DNA of 64,000 nt from Ascarosepion bandense (GCA_037127315.1 JBBBDQ010001026.1:7140001-7204000), one strand, 5' to 3'; counted from the stretch's first letter, positions 32,055-43,747 are shown. Program-made: numbers and translations. The notes: generated from the letters alone by a model not told the origin.

Positions 32055-33642
32055 GCCATTTTTCATCATGATTCGATTTCTCCTATGATCGCACTATCTA
32101 CCAATCTGCAGGAAGATAGAAGACAGGTCGTAGTGCGTTGTTATGGCTCCATTTCATGTTTTTTTCTATCTCCCATTACATCCTAGTATTACATAGACAA
32201 TGTTTCTCCTTAGTGTGTGGGCTGTAATTAACAAGACCATTTTTTGTATATCTCTTAAGCTGCAGTTTCCAGGGATTCTTTCAGTGTGTTGTTTTGTTCC
32301 ATTTTTTATCATTCCAAGTGCACCTACTATCAATGATACTATTCTTGTTTTCAATTTTCACATTTTTTCTATTTCAATTTCCAGGTCTTTATATTTTGAC
32401 AGTTTTTCGAATTCCTTGGTTTTTAAGTTACATTTCACTCGACAAGCCATATCAGTTAATAGGTAAGTTTTTTAGTTGTGGTTTTTAACAATAATGTACG
32501 GCCTATTTACTTTAAATTTTCTGTCAGTGTAGATGGTGTAATCCCATAAAATAGTGACATCTTCTATTTCTGTTACCGGTGCTGGGTGATGTTTATACCA
32601 ATGTTTTTTTACATATTTTCCATAGTGTTTGCACATTGTCCAGTGTAAACATTGCCTCACTCTATCGTGACGATTTTTATATATATTTGGGGCAATTACA
32701 GAACATCCTGAGATAAGATGGTTTATTATTTCTTTGTATTTATCACAGAACGTGCATTTTGGATGCACATTATTATGCATAATATTTGTTTGCAAGTTCC
32801 TAGTGAAAAGACTTTAGTCTTGTTGGAATTCACTCCAAGAATATAGCCTTCAGTCTCAGACTTTAATCGAGGTGCACGTAACCATCGATGAGTATTAACT
32901 TTATCATCATTGGATTTATTAGCACGTTCCCGGTATTGGCCAGGCAGAGGTTTGTTTTGCTAGCGTTGTTTCATCTGTTCAAGAGCTTTATCCTAGGCTT
33001 TCTTTTTTTTTTTCGCCTCAATATTTGGTTCTTGGTTTCTGTTTTGCTTTTCTGCAGAATCTACTAAAAGTAAATCTTGTTTGTATTTACTGCCTTCTTT
33101 CATTATTGAATATTTTTTCTTTCTGTTTTTATGTTGTTTGACTAATTGCATCATCCAGTCCTTTGTTGTTTCTATGTATGTTAGTATGCCAATAGTTGTT
33201 GTTTTGTATGACAATTCTAGCTGAATAAGACCTTTTTCCCATTTTTTACGGGGTAAGTATAGGTGGTCTACATCAGCCTTTGGATGATTCATCTTATGTT
33301 TAGAAAGGTGCTTTCTCGTCTTTGAATCCATTCGTCTGATGTCGTTTAGAGTCCAGTTCAAGATGTTGAAGCTGTGTTGGACCACTGGGTTGGCAAGGTT
33401 ATTAATGGCCACAATTCTGTTCTGAGAATTCAATTCAGTTTTTGATATGAGTCGTATCCTTCTATAATACTCACTATTTCTTTCATATTTTTATGGTGAA
33501 TTCTCTTACTTTCATTTGCACCTAAGTACTTAAAAGCTTCTTCTTGCTCTAAGTCTTCCAGCTCATTGTCATTCTTAGCATACAACTTTAAGTCATCCAT
33601 GTAAAATAGATGGTTTATTTTCTTTTGAGCTATTATTATTAT
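32055..33642 (-). mobile_element. YMDD-type LINE, copy Y1 (5'-truncated)
   Basis: Reading the minus strand: RT catalytic box LFYMDDLKLYAKND near 33615-33575, then EEAFKYLGANESKRIHH near 33545-33500, IVAINNLANPVVQHSFNILN (33415-33350), MNHPKADVDHLYLPRKK (33300-33240), LSYKTTTIGILTYIE, a Cys/His knuckle CTFCDKYKEIINHLISGC (32757-32703), LHWTMCKHYGKYVKK, VTILWDYTIYTDRKFKVNRP, and IVGALGMIKNGTKQHTERIP near the C terminus. Part of the RT after the YMDD box is deleted. I recall this protein type from molluscan and coral genomes but do not assign a clade. Confidence 0.8.
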
Positions 33643-33644
33643 TA

Positions 33645-33850
33645 TTTAGTCATTTTTTCATCATGTTTCGATTTCTGCTACGGTCGTACTACCTGCCAAA
33701 TCTGCAAAAAACACTGAGTGAGGTTGTGGTGTATTGTTATGACTCCATTTCAAGTTTTTGCTATCTCCTGTAACATCCCTAGAGTTACATAGACAAAGTT
33801 CTCCTTAGTTTATGGGCTGTACTTTACAAGACAATTAACAGTGAATATAA
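33645..33850 (-). mobile_element. YMDD-type LINE 3' end (second copy)
   Basis: Repeats the 3' end seen at 32060-32250 (GATTTCTGCTACGGTCG, TTACATAGACAAAGTTCTCC). It lies immediately 5' (minus-strand sense) of the truncated Y1 copy, so two copies are arranged head to tail. Confidence 0.7.
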
Positions 33851-34329
33851 TGACCCACACTGTTATGACCAGATTTATAATCAAATATCTGAGTGACCAC
33901 CTGCCATATGCGACCAGATTCCACTGTATTTCAATTCTTATCGACCCTCACGTGAGAAAATCAAGCTAACGATTTTGTAAAAACATCTGAGCAGTAAAAT
34001 TCCCATCAACACCGTTTTGAGCAGTTAAGTTTATACGCATGCGCATTAAGAAAGCATTAGGCTGGAGCGAGTCAGTTGCTGGCCTTAGTTTCGGACCATT
34101 TGCATCCTGTTTCTCTGGAGCTGATTCCGAATGGCAGAAGGATAAACTTCGGTCTGGAAGAACGACTATCTCAAAGTAATATTGATTATCGATCAGGGAC
34201 GATGAAATTGGTTAAGTAAGATATTGTCCTAAAAGAAAAGGAATTCGATAAGATGGCGGGAAAAGAAAATATATAGAGAGAAAAAGAAAAAGCGTAATAT
34301 TGATAGGGAAAGAAAATTCATGCTCCGTT

Positions 34330-34419
<90 letters not shown>

Positions 34420-34511
34420 CAACATAAATATGTATGTATATGTTCATGATCTCATTACGATTGAGCTCTCCAGAAAAGAAAATTTTAAAAACAGTTTCCA
34501 ATTCTGCGATA
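33851..34511. other. Unrecognised stretch with (CA)n(TA)n
   Basis: Contains (AC)n(TA)n at 34334-34412. The region 34430-34511 may be the diverged 5' part of the hammerhead element that follows. Confidence 0.55.
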
Positions 34512-34715
34512 TATGCATTACTCTTCAGGAATGAATTGACTTCTTTCGGTGACTGGCGTGTATATACTCTGCTTATATACAACACATTAAAATTTCCCTT
34601 CTCTGATTCCGTGCGTCTATGGCTTAGGAGTTTCGATGTCAACCAGAAACAAATGGATTAGTCTAGCCACACTGATGAGCTGTGATACAGAAAAACAGAC
34701 TTGCATATGGATGAC
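34512..34715 (+). mobile_element. tRNA-like/hammerhead element, subfamily 2, decayed
   Basis: TTCAGGAATGAATTGAC and GGTGACTGGCGTGTATATAC match 27201-27420. The tRNA-like portion is largely deleted. The ribozyme at 34661-34715 keeps CUGAUGA but has AGAAAAAC where GCGAAAC belongs, and GCA in place of GUC. Followed directly by (TA)n. Confidence 0.75.
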
Positions 34716-34716
34716 T

Positions 34717-34718
34717 AG

Positions 34719-34748
<30 letters not shown>
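34717..34748. repeat. (TA)n microsatellite
   Basis: TA run starting at the last base of the hammerhead element. Confidence 0.9.
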
Positions 34749-34749
<1 letters not shown>

Positions 34750-34750
<1 letters not shown>

Positions 34751-35220
34751 TTTGGAAATAGATATTTTTGCAACTATTGTTTCTAGATTAATCACAAATT
34801 TACATTCAAGCTGGAAAACCTTAAAAGTTGTACCACACTGGCAAGCTACCTGTGGCAATTACAAAAAATGAAAAGATCCTGATATGGAGTATAGTAAAAA
34901 TATAGCCAAACCTTATAACAATGGTGATGCTTGCAGATTGTGACAAGATGAAAAGTTAACCATAATATTGTTATTAGAACAAAAAAAGGTACTCCATGAA
35001 ATCTCAGAAGAAAGGTCTCGATGTAATCACATCTAAAAATATATCTCAGGATCATACAAACATGGATGGTGGTGGTGAAAGATCCTTAAGTAACACCTTA
35101 GTTTTGAAAATTATCTGTTGTTAAAGAATTCCAATTGCGCGTTCGTAAAATACCTGTGGTACGTTTGAAAACCGTTGGAAAATTTGTTATTATAAATCCC
35201 TGAAGATACCGAATGGTTGA
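34750..35220. other. Unrecognised AT-rich stretch
   Basis: May be the 5' edge of the YMDD-type LINE copy that follows; no motif to prove it. Confidence 0.4.
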
Positions 35221-35224
35221 AACC

Positions 35225-35830
35225 TAGGTTCCGGATTTTGTGATAAATACCAAGAAACAATAAACCATCTCATCTCAGGATGTTCTGCACTTGCTCCAAA
35301 CGAATATAAAAATTATCACGACAGAGTGGGGCAATATTTACACTGGACAATGTGCAAATACTATGGAAAATATGTAAACAAACACTGCTATAAACAACAC
35401 CCAGCACCAGTTACAAAAGTAAAAGATGCCATCATTCTGTGGGATTACATAATCTATACAGACAGAAAAATTGAACTAAATAGGCCGGACATTATTGTTA
35501 AAAAAAACAAAAAATCTTGCCTGTTAATTGATACAGCTCGTCCAGCGGATTGTAACATAGCAACCAAGGAATTCGATGTCAAAATATAAAGATCTGGAAC
35601 TTGAAATAGAAAAGAAATGTTGAAACTAAAAAGAAGAATAGCATCAGTGATAGTAGGTGCACTTGGAATGATAAAAAAAAATGAAACAAAACAACACATT
35701 GAAAGAATCCCTGGAAACCCCAGCTTAAGTGATATACAAAAAGTTGTCTTGTTAATTACAGCCCAAACACTAAAAAGAACTTTGTCTATGTAATGCTAGG
35801 AATGTTATGGCAGATAGAAAAAACATAAAC
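35225..35830 (+). mobile_element. YMDD-type LINE, C-terminal part (copy Y3)
   Basis: Plus-strand equivalents of the Y1 C terminus: a degraded Cys/His knuckle (FCDKYQETINHLISGCSALA near 35232-35290), LHWTMCKYYGKYVNKHCY (35340-35395), AIILWDYIIYTDRKIELNRP (35429-35488), LIDTARPADCNIATKEFDVK, and VIVGALGMIKK near 35650. Two frameshifts. The downstream DNA is the N-terminal part of another copy, so copies again run head to tail. Confidence 0.8.
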
Positions 35831-35899
35831 TGGATCCATGACTACGCACCACGACCTGCCTTAGGTCTTTCCGCAGACGTGGTATGCAGTGCGACCGTA

Positions 35900-36550
35900 G
35901 CAAAAATCGAATTACGATGAAAAATAACATGTTTCATGGCAAACCTTTAAGGAGAAAACGTCGACCAACAACATGTAACTCAAGATTTTAATCGTGTCGA
36001 ATACTGAATTGCTGCTGGGTCATGAGGTTGCTAACGATCCCCTAGAGACATCGGAACCCTGTCTGTTAAAGACCTTTACCCAATGTGTCGGGCAAGATTG
36101 AGTAGCCTTTTGGATTCGTGCGTCACTCGTGGAAACAAAATAGGAACCAAAAGTCAAACCAAAAAGCCAAAATGTTTTCTAGTTGATAAACAGGGAGCCT
36201 GTCACTCACGTGGTAACCTATCTGAGGCAAAAAAAAATGCCATCGGATCAAACCTCTACAGACATAATTGACTTTCCAGGTTACCAAAACCGGTATAATC
36301 CTAATGAGGGCCTTGCGAATTGTCAAACTAGATCCACAAATGTGCATTTTACAGAAAATAAAAATAAATGGTCTCGTGATGAGGAGAAACGCGTTATGAC
36401 TGCATTCCATGAAACGTTGCAAAGATCTAAGAATAACATCACTCGACAGACATATGATATTTAGTGAGAAAATTTTCGACATGCAATTAGAAAGTACATT
36501 GACGCAAAGAAAATTAACCAATGTGAGAAGGTGCATCATGAGAAATAACC
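35900..36550 (+). mobile_element. YMDD-type LINE, N-terminal part (copy Y2)
   Basis: The frame at 36183-36464 gives KWSRDEEKRVMTAFHETLQR near 36370-36425, a Myb/SANT-like tryptophan-acidic helix, and continues in another frame with degraded sequence. This block occurs at the N terminus of the same protein type in my recollection. It is interrupted at about 36551 by a CR1-type LINE end. Confidence 0.6.
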
Positions 36551-36551
36551 A

Positions 36552-36966
36552 AGTTTCGATGAACTTAGTTCACCGGTGTCCCCTATGTACGAATTTGCAC
36601 GAGATACTAGATTAGCTACTAGGTCCCACCCTTTTACAGTGAAACCGATAAAATGTAACCGCAGCTTCTTTTCTCGCACTTCCCGCCTGTGGAATTCCTT
36701 TCCGTATACTTGCTTCCCCGACAGCTCTAATCTCCAGGAGTTTAAATGTAAGGTGAATAGACACCTCCTAACACACTAACTCGCATCCATTGTCTCGAAC
36801 ACTCTTCCCATCCACGCAACTCTCATCCTCGGTATCCTTACCTGTCTATCACCATCCTTCTGACATTTCCTATATCTAAACACTCTTTCTCATCACCTTC
36901 CCCTATGTAACCCCTTGCGCAATAGTGGCAGTGGAATGCTTTGCTTGGGGTGAAATGATTAAAAAG
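36552..36966 (+). mobile_element. CR1/Jockey-type LINE, 3' end only
   Basis: Encodes YEFARDTRLATRSHPFTVKP (36585-36644), RTSRLWNSFPYTCFPDSSN and EFKCKVNRHLLTH-stop (36777), then the 3' UTR with AGTGGCAGTGGAATGCTTTG and an A-rich end. It splits the N-terminal region of YMDD-type LINE copy Y2. Confidence 0.87.
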
Positions 36967-36967
36967 A

Positions 36968-38580
36968 AACTGATAGAAGCTTAATTTATAGAAATAAAAA
37001 GAACTGCAACCAGAATAGATGAATCAACAAAACATGAAAAGGAATCAGAAATGACAATAAAAGTACTAACAGCACAAAAAAACCACCGATCCTAATTTAG
37101 ACATTGGGATACGCACCAATCATTGTGAATATAATTATGAAATTTTAGAAGGTTTCGTAAGGCGTAATCTTAGTCATTCACAAGCCGGCAATAAAACGAG
37201 TCCAAAACACAGAGAAGCGAATTATTTTCCGGAAAGCAAGAATAATACACAAGAAACCAAGGAATAAATCATGTGATGTATAAGTCATATTCAAAATATT
37301 GAAATGGAGGAACAAGAACAATTCCTAAAATTACAATCAAGAAAGTATAACCTCAAAATTATTAAACTCTACAATGCAGCACTCAAGTCAATCCTACACG
37401 AAGTGTGCCCACATATATGTCTCAACGAAGCAATATATCCATCAACAAAAAACAACTAAAAGAGTAACCAACAAAGTAAAAAAAGGCAGTTTCACAGACA
37501 TGAACAGCCACTTAGATCCGTTTACAGACCGCGGAGTCCCTCCCTTAACGACCACGAGCAGTCTCAGATGGCAAGACGAGAGGTCCGCCGTGCGATTCGC
37601 TTCCGACACCACCCAGCTGGCGTACGCATGCAATAGAGATTTTTAACAATTTAGAAGTGAATTATCAGTACTCAAGGAATCGGAAAGAAGAAACAATATA
37701 AGGACTAGAAAGAGCAGAAAAGTAAAAATAAAATACAAAATTATGAAGGAAGATAAAATCCTATCAGCTAAAGAAAAGAATAAACAGACAAACCAAGCGA
37801 AGGCTCAATGAATCAGACGCTATGAAAAAAGATCAGGATTCTACAAAGAGAAGATCTTTCAAACCAATGCGAAGAAATTTTACAGAGAAATAATCAAAGA
37901 AAAAATTGAAATGACAATAGCTCAACAATGGAAGAGGTTATAAAGTTCTGGGAAAATATGGGCCTGCTCTGAAGAACATAACAACGAAAGATACTGGATA
38001 TATTAGGAGATCACTACCAATAAGTGCCTCGGAATAAATGAGGCTGGAGGAATTCAACGTAAAGCCTGAAAGAAATATTGTGAAAAGAATACTATAGAAG
38101 GGTGATATTAGGAACTGGAATGAAGTTTCACGACAGAATTATGGCCATTAATAGTCTGGCCATCCACGTGTTTTAATATAGTTTCAACACCTTGAACTGA
38201 ATGTTACATGACATCAGACGAACGGATTCTGAGACAACAAATTCTTTCTAAGCATAACATGCATAATTCAAAGGCTTGTATACACCGTAAATACATACCC
38301 TGCAAAGAAGGTGGAAGAGATCATATTTAGCTAGAATTGTCATATAAAATAACAACTATGCAATGGATGATAAGTGGTCAAGTAAAACGAAAGCAGAACA
38401 AATTAATCATGAAAAAATGTTGTAAATTCAACCGAGGCTTGGATTTATTAAATTCTATAGAAAATCAAAATAGAATATAAGAACCAACGGTTTCAGAAAA
38501 AAAAAAAACACTATATAAACGAAAGTCAAAGATAAACCTCTTGAACAGATGAAACAACGTTGGTAGCAGAAAACATCCTT
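36968..38580 (+). mobile_element. YMDD-type LINE, middle part of copy Y2 (highly decayed)
   Basis: Recognisable pieces: GCATGCAATAGAGAT near 37626 followed by an LRSEL-like and KSKNKIQNYE region (also present antisense at 39515-39634), GFYKEKIFQTN-AKKFYREIIKE near 37845-37900, and a decayed thumb/C-terminal stretch near 38200-38560 that parallels Y1 33380-32990 (NIRRTDSET, ELSYKITT-like). The catalytic box was not found, so the RT core is deleted. Confidence 0.6.
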
Positions 38581-38582
38581 TT

Positions 38583-39396
38583 TCTATGTACTCTGTCCTT
38601 TCAAAACGTAGGCGATCATGGCTTTCCACATCTCCCTATCCTTGGTGGCTTTTAGCACGCTTTTTCCTGTTACACCACGCAACCCTCGTTCCGTCATCCA
38701 CCTGGTCAAGCCCTTTAAATATGTTATCCGCTGCTTTCCCCTGTTTCTTTTTCCCTCTATCTGGCCTGTTAGTATCAGTTTCTCTAAACCCTCCCTCCTC
38801 ATTGCATGTATCAGGAACTTTAGTTGTCTCTTCCCGATGCTCAGTATTAATTTCCTTTTCGTTTCCATTCTATCCAAAACTTAATCATTGCTCACATTCT
38901 CGATGCATGATATTCGCAACATCCTACTGTAGAACAACATTTCAATTGCTTCAAGTTTTTTCTTGATCTTCGATTATATTGTCCAGCATTCACTGCCATA
39001 TTGAAGAACTGAAATCGCTTAACAATTCAGTACTCTTTTCTTTCTAGCAAAATTTTCCTGTTTCTTAATACTTTACTCAACTTCTGGAATGCTTCTCGCC
39101 ATGCCAATTCGCCTTCGGTTCGTTTTGTGGCACTTTCCGTTTTCTGTTAGAACACCTCCTAGGTATTAAAATTTTTGTACCTGCTGGATTTTAATATTTC
39201 CCACCCGTATTTAGCAGATTGGGCTGCCCTTTTTGCTGGTGACTATACATTCGGTTTTCTTGCAGTTTATTTGTCGTCCTTTCTTGTCAGTCTCTTCAGC
39301 GACTTTCTGTAGGATGTCTCGGAGTTACTTTCCCGTATCTGCTATCAGCACTGCATCGTCTGCGTAACTTATGCTGTTTAAATTGTGGTCTCGGAT
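38583..39396 (-). mobile_element. RTE-type LINE, copy D (5'-truncated)
   Basis: Minus-strand reading: SYADDAVLIADTGK near 39370-39330, then the tail blocks KRKLILSIGKRQLKFLIHAM (38862-38803) and GLTRWMTERGLRGVTGKSVL to ...YVLKGQST-stop (38584). It is inserted into the C-terminal half of YMDD-type LINE copy Y2: sequence left of it ends QMKQRW-like and sequence right of it resumes GQYPECANRADVDKVNT. Confidence 0.85.
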
Positions 39397-39514
39397 GACA
39401 AATGCTGAAACATATAGATGGCCAATATCCAGAATGTGCAAATAGAGCTGATGTTGATAAAGTTAACACTTATTGATTGTTACGAGCATCTGAATTAAAG
39501 GCTAAAACGGAAGC
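39397..39514 (+). mobile_element. YMDD-type LINE copy Y2, resumed
   Basis: Translates HIDGQYPECANRADVDKVNT and LLRASELKAKTEA, parallel to Y1 (LHGQYRERANKSNDDKVN near 32930-32890). Confidence 0.75.
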
Positions 39515-39748
39515 TTTATCTTCCTTCATAATTTTGTATTTTATTTTTACTTTTCTGCTCCGTATATTTTTTTCTTCTTTCCTGTTCATCGAGTACTGAT
39601 AATTCACTTCTAAGTTGTTCAAAATCTCTATTGCATGCGTACACCTCGTATTGCCAAGCGGTCACCCAGCTAAGTACTAACCAGGCTCAACGTTGCTTAA
39701 CTTCGGTGATCGAGCGAGAACCGGTGTATTCAACGTGATAGGCCGTAA
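39515..39748 (-). rRNA. 5S rRNA pseudogene fused to LINE sequence
   Basis: Reverse complement of 39634-39748 is 5S rRNA nearly end to end: ACGGCCTATCACGTTGAATA, CACCGGTTCTCGCTCGATCA, CCGAAGTTAAGCAACG, TTGAGCCTGGTTAGTACTTA, GGGTGACCGCTTGGCAATAC. The internal promoter region is largely kept; the terminal helix is not (3' end GGTGTACGCATGC). It continues without spacer into sense-oriented YMDD-type LINE sequence (39634 down to 39515). A chimeric retrocopy by template switching is the simplest reading; a chance insertion is the alternative. Confidence 0.8.
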
Positions 39749-39784
39749 AACGTACAGAGCGGAAGACTGAAGCGAAATGGCCAC

Positions 39785-39965
39785 ACATAGTTATCAGAAA
39801 GAGAAAAGAAAAAATTGTCAACTAATTTATATGGCTGGCCAAGTGAACTGTAACATAGTAACTGAGAAATATGAAAAAAATATCGAATATAAAGACCTGG
39901 AAATCTAAGTAGAAATAAAACGTGGAAATTGAAACTGAAAACAACAATGATAAAAAGTTATGCTT
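39785..39965 (+). mobile_element. YMDD-type LINE C-terminal scrap
   Basis: Frame-broken translation QLIYMAGQVNCNIVTEKYEK, then IEYKDLEI, parallels LIDTARPADCNIATKEFD of copy Y3. Confidence 0.65.
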
Positions 39966-40571
39966 CTTGTTTAAAGTCAATAGCATGTACTCACTTCACA
40001 AAACAAAATTGATAGTTTTTTTTTTTGTTTTTTAAAAAAAAAACCCAAAAATATAAAATATGTAAAACGAAAATTTCCAAAAGATTTTCATGCTTAAAAC
40101 AGTGGATAGTTTCGGGTAATTAATTCAATCTTCTTGACTGAGTAGTTTAACGTTCATAAACTTTAATGGGATATTACAAATATTTAATTGCTTTTTTCTT
40201 TTTTCTTTTTCATTGATTTGAAATCTGGAAACTGAATTTTTTTTTCATAATTTTTTTGTCTGTGCTACAAAATATTTCAATATCAGATGAATATACAGAT
40301 TTTAAAATTTAAATGCCATGTTCCTCCAGGGTTTTTTTTATCATCAGTGAATTGTCATGAATTAAGGATAATGAAATATTTTATCCACTGTTCTGAATTC
40401 AAAATTATCCTTTACTTATACTACCAGCCATTCAAGTCTATATATCAAAGTCTACACTTCTATTCACACCACATTAGGTAGACGAATAGATAGATTCATG
40501 CTTTCTCTCAAAAGCATTATTGTAAAGTGAACACAAAACTCAGTCAGTATTTGAAATTGGGTTGCTAATCC
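39966..40571. other. AT-rich stretch, nothing recognised
   Basis: T and A tracts near 40018-40045, no coding frame. Confidence 0.5.
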
Positions 40572-41162
40572 ATTCAGTTAATTAAGTGTCATACGTGAAA
40601 CACGCTTGGGTGATCATGTCTCGAAAGAGTAGGTTGCCATTGCTTTCTGCGGCAGACTGGTTGCCGACCAAGGCTATAGAAACCAGTCTGTCATGTTATT
40701 TTAACACATAGCTAGAGGGGGAAGATATGTATTATATCATTAAGTAATAATAAGTGGGGGATCAGTTTATTACTTCAAAACAATAGAAAAATGATCCCCC
40801 ACTTTATGATCAGTAGAAACCTTATTCATGTTTCCAACTATTATATTCAGTCAGTCAGTTAAGTGCCATACGTGATACACGCTTGGGCGATATTACCTCG
40901 AAAGAGACCTGACTGACTGGGCAGAATATTGTCCCGCAGTAGGTTGCCATTGCTTTCTGCGGTAGACTGGTTGCCAGCCAAGGCTATAGAACCCAATCTG
41001 TCCTGTTATTTAACCAATAACTGGAAGGAATAGACGGATTAATACCTTTCCCAAGGGTATTTGCGCGTAAGTGAATGCAATGAATTCAACTGGAATTCGA
41101 AATCGGCTCCCTCCCCCGATTTCTCGTTCCGAGCCGATATCCACTGTACCACAACGCACATC
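40572..41162 (-). mobile_element. Dimeric SINE, complete
   Basis: Best copy of the dimer: body 2 (40572-40710), linker with inverted repeat TGGGGGATCA / TGATCCCCCA at about 40755-40802, body 1 (40852-41045) and the full tRNA-like head ending ATCCACTGTACCACAACGCA at 41130-41160. Confidence 0.85.
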
Positions 41163-41234
41163 CTAATCCATTACTGTGCTCAAACTGCTATACGACCTAC
41201 TTATCCATCATCAAATGATGGATACTAGAAAGCA

Positions 41235-41445
41235 CCAATCATAATTTGATTGTTTCGTGTTCTTAAAGGCTTCAAAAAGTTATCGTTTGGAATAATAAAA
41301 AGAAAAAATAACAAACACAAAAGAAAACACATTGAAAAAATTACTGAAAATTCCGGGTGAAGAAATACAGACATTTGTCTCGGTAAGTACATTTCACACA
41401 GTAAGAAGAACTTTATTCACGTAACGCTAGTGATATTACGAGAGC
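41235..41445 (+). mobile_element. YMDD-type LINE 3' scrap
   Basis: Degraded equivalent of the extreme C terminus (VIV, then KKKHIEKITENSG-like and RRTLFT-stop near 41400-41425). Confidence 0.5.
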
Positions 41446-42200
41446 TAGAAAAAACAAAATTATGAAGTTTATCCATAAATGAATGACTCAAGCAATTAAA
41501 TGCTAAATATTAATCAACTTTATTTTCACTTTTCAAGCAGCATTACATAATTGACACTACTTGTGTTCTTTTAACGAGAGTTGATTCGGCATTTAAAAAA
41601 ACAAATAAAAACTCATATTAACCAGTGAGCATCCAAAACACTTAAACGGTGATTGAATATGGATCAACTAATGCTTCTAAGTCTGGGAAAATTGAACGTC
41701 AGGAAAGGTCAGTTTCCAATAAATAAATACGAAGACTCAAGAGATTAACTGCCTGAAAATGTCTTCAATTTTACTTTCGTTTTGAGAGTAGAATAAGAAG
41801 GACTTTTTTTTTCTTCGATGTGATAAAGCATTCCTCAATCCAAATAGGCAGAAAATAACTTGGGCATACTGTCCATTATTGTTAAAGCGGACATTTTTGA
41901 CAGGCGAAGGTCAGGATATAAAACCCTTTTCTCTAGGAAACACGCATTTGACTTATTCTTTTGCTTCTTTGGCGAAGATTTTGGGAGAATGGTGGTCTCT
42001 TAGAAGGAAGCGAAAAAAGAAGAGAGTTGGGACAACATGGAGTCTTTTTGTGTTTGTATACATATTTATACGTGTTAGGGGATGTGGTATTTTTCTCTGT
42101 ATATGTGTTTTGTAATACCTTTATTTCATATTTGATTAATAAAATTAATTTTTGTTTGTCATGTGAAATGTTTCTATGATTAGTACACATCCCTCCTTAC
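41446..42200. other. Unrecognised stretch
   Basis: Open frames up to 85 codons without domain support. Confidence 0.5.
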
Positions 42201-42210
42201 TCAATTTAAA

Positions 42211-42390
42211 AGTTTGTGGTAAGCCAACATTGTTAAAGATCATGAGACGGATGGAACGACATTTGAGGCAAGCAGACATTATAGTAAAGACCGCGATATC
42301 AAAGATAGAGCATTAAAAGAATTCGTATAAGTAAATGTAAAAGTTTGTCACTTAGCTGATTGATGGTACTTTCAGAATTCCGACTCAAGA
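42211..42390 (+). repeat. Inverted repeat, left arm, around LINE copy E
   Basis: GTTTGTGGTAAGCCAACATT ... GTACTTTCAGAATTCCGACT matches the reverse complement of 43748-43931 with about 10-15 percent difference. Confidence 0.8.
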
Positions 42391-42494
42391 GATTCACAGT
42401 TAGATGAATCCGTCTACACTTCAGAGATATCTCGCAATTAACTGTAAATATTTTCAAAACTTTCTGTTTTTTAAAATGTAAGTGTAAATAGTGC

Positions 42495-43437
42495 GTGCTT
42501 GTCAGCGGAAATACAAAGATAGAAAAGTGCGTAAGACAAGGATGTGTCTTTTCACCTGATCTGTTCAACTTGTACAGCGAGACTATTCTGAGGACCCGAG
42601 ACGTTATGCCAGGATTCATCATCAGAAGCTACAATTTAAACAACATAAGGCACGCAGATGATACAATGCTGATAGCAAACACGGAAAGGAGACGACAAGA
42701 TCTCCTACAGAAGGTAACTGAAGTGAGTGACAAGAAAGGACTACAAATAAACTGCAATAAAACCGAATTCATGTTCTTCAGCAAAAAGGGCAGCCCAAAA
42801 TGCCAAAAACAGGTGGGGTATACTAAAATCAAGCAGGTACAAAAATTTAAATACCTGGGAAGTGTTCTAACAGAAGACGGAAAGTGCTACACAGAAATCC
42901 GAAGGCGAACTGGCATGGCGAAGAAGCATTCCATAAGTTGAGTAAAGTATTAAGAAACAGGAAAATTTCGCTAGAAACAAAGAAAAGAGTACTGGACTGC
43001 TATGTGGTGTCACTTGTTCAATATGGCAGTGAATGCTGGACAATATCATCGAAGATGAATGAAAAAATTGAAGCAACTAAAATGTTGTTCTACAGAAGGT
43101 TGCTGTGAATATCATGGATCGAGCATGTGAGCAATGTTGAAGTTTTTGAAAGGATGGAAACGAAAAGGAAATTAATACTGAGCATCAGGAAGAGACAGCT
43201 AAAGTTGCTTGAACATACACTGAGGAAGGAGGGCTTGGAGAACCTGATACTAACAGGCCAGATAGATGGGAAAAGTGACAGGGGAAAATAGAAGATAACA
43301 TATTTGAAGGAACTGATCAGTTGGATGACGAAACGAGGGTTGCCTGGTGTAACAGGAGTAAGTGGGCTAAGTGTCCCCAGAGATATTGAGATGTAGAAAG
43401 CGATGATTGTCTTCGTCCTGAAAAGACAGTGCACATC
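42495..43437 (+). mobile_element. RTE-type LINE, copy E (5'-truncated)
   Basis: NTKIEKCVRQGCVFSPDLFN (42513-42570), catalytic box RHADDTMLIANT (42648-42683; Y replaced by H), INCNKTEFMFFSKKGSPKCQ, FKYLGSVLTEDGKCYTEI (42845-42900), KKRVLDCYVVSLVQYGSECW (42981-43040), FYRRLL, and the terminal VLKRQCTS-like end. Frame breaks near 42930 and 43108. Lies between the arms of an inverted repeat. Confidence 0.87.
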
Positions 43438-43526
43438 TGTGTCACCCTTTTTTAGTGTTTGTACTTTCTATTCTGGTATATGTGTCACCCTTTTTTAGTG
43501 TTTGTACTTTCTATTCTGGTATATGT
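43438..43526 (+). repeat. 42-bp tandem duplication
   Basis: GTCACCCTTTTTTAGTGTTT begins at 43441 and again at 43483, directly after the LINE end. Confidence 0.9.
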
Positions 43527-43747
43527 TCGTACGTATAAGGTGTCATGATCATTTGTTCTTTTGTTTTACGCCCGCTTCTTGGCATTTTTCTTTATTTTTC
43601 TTGTTTATCTTTCACTTTTTCTTCTTTCCTTTTGGTATTTGGCATGTGTTGACAGATGTGTCATCATTTTATCTTTTTTTAATTTTTAAATGTTGAATAT
43701 TTATATTCATACATACATCCACATGTACATGTCTCTATATACATCTT

